In this document: piece after piece, positions 13,677 through 13,828 of the stretch | How the letters are laid out: every line of letters starts with the position of its first letter | Position numbering within the stretch: position 1 is the first letter of the stretch | Origin: CALLMM01 sp964429855 | GTDB lineage: Bacteria > Armatimonadota > Chthonomonadetes > Chthonomonadales > CAJBBX01 | Length of the DNA stretch: 13,828 nucleotides | Assembly (NCBI GenBank): GCA_964429855.1 | Contig: CAYSDM010000088.1 | Location: 1-13,828, forward strand | Reading direction: 5' to 3' | The notes under the pieces: model-generated | What the model saw: only the letters and a program-made list of their open reading frames with translations | What the model was told of the DNA's origin: nothing | Databases searched by the model: none | Translations under genes and position numbers: made by a program

Positions 13677-13828
13677 ATGCTAAGAACGCGCCTGGCACTC
13701 TTGGTCTTATGCACGCTCTGCTTCGCTTTCACTCTGAAAGGAAACAGCGATGCAGCCCTGCGCGCGCCTGCGCCGCCTCAACAGAACGCGGTCATTCGCC
13801 TGGTATTTGATAATACGGACGTGTCGGA
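13677..13828 (+). CDS. Start of a secreted protein, probably secretin PilQ (partial)
   Basis: An open frame runs off the right edge after 50 complete codons. AAGGAT (13665-13670) lies six bases before ATG 13677. Residues 1-20 (MLRTRLALLVLCTLCFAFTL) are a signal peptide with no lipobox, so the product is not a PilP-type lipoprotein. After a Pro/Ala-rich linker, AVIRLVFDNTDVS resembles the beta-strand opening of secretin short N-terminal domains. Position after pilM-N-O is where pilQ is expected. The fragment is too short to prove the identity; another periplasmic pilus protein is the alternative. Confidence 0.55.
   Translation, partial: MLRTRLALLVLCTLCFAFTLKGNSDAALRAPAPPQQNAVIRLVFDNTDVS

Noticed and set aside
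1..13828. CRISPR arrays, tRNA/rRNA genes, insertion sequences or prophage signs
   Set aside because: No regular direct repeats, cloverleaf-like genes, transposase motifs or terminal repeats were seen anywhere in the window.

Overview
The window comes from a GC-rich bacterium. It encodes a type IV pilus with PilM/N/O alignment proteins and probably the start of an outer-membrane secretin, so the organism is most likely diderm. An Armatimonadota-like lineage would fit the mix (DUF5679 mini-protein, NamZ/DUF1343 muramidase, secreted glycoside-hydrolase-like protein, BtpA protein, long pilus cluster). That is inference from gene content only; no rRNA or other phylogenetic marker is present.

Left part (1-4587) is a loose set of metabolic and accessory genes. 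It holds the 3' end of an unrecognised gene, a BtpA/SgcQ-family TIM-barrel protein, a secreted glycoside-hydrolase-like protein with a collagen-binding-like C-terminus, a convergent GNAT acetyltransferase using a TTG start, a divergent NamZ-type exo-muramidase preceded by a long leader hairpin, and a 45-residue zinc-ribbon-like DUF5679 protein. Three of these have carbohydrate or cell-wall affinities, but they do not form one obvious operon.

Right part (about 4729-13828) is a type IV pilus locus, entirely on the + strand. A promoter with perfect TTGACA / 17 bp / TATAAT elements precedes pilB (extension ATPase) and pilC (inner-membrane platform). A 275-base gap follows, with a sigma-54-like -24/-12 element and several strong inverted repeats. 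Then come the major-pilin-like gene, three further prepilin-like genes (PilX-, PilV- and PilW-like) packed almost end to end, a fused pilM-pilN gene, pilO, and the first 50 codons of a secreted protein that is probably the secretin PilQ.

Functionally, PilB would power assembly on PilC, PilA would form the fibre, the PilX/V/W-like proteins would prime or decorate it, and PilMN-PilO would link the cytoplasmic motor to the secretin. No pilT retraction ATPase gene is seen here. The most unusual points are the PilM-PilN fusion, the very large PilX-like protein, the sigma-54-like site with a structured leader before pilA, and the stem-loop next to the ribosome site of the NamZ gene.
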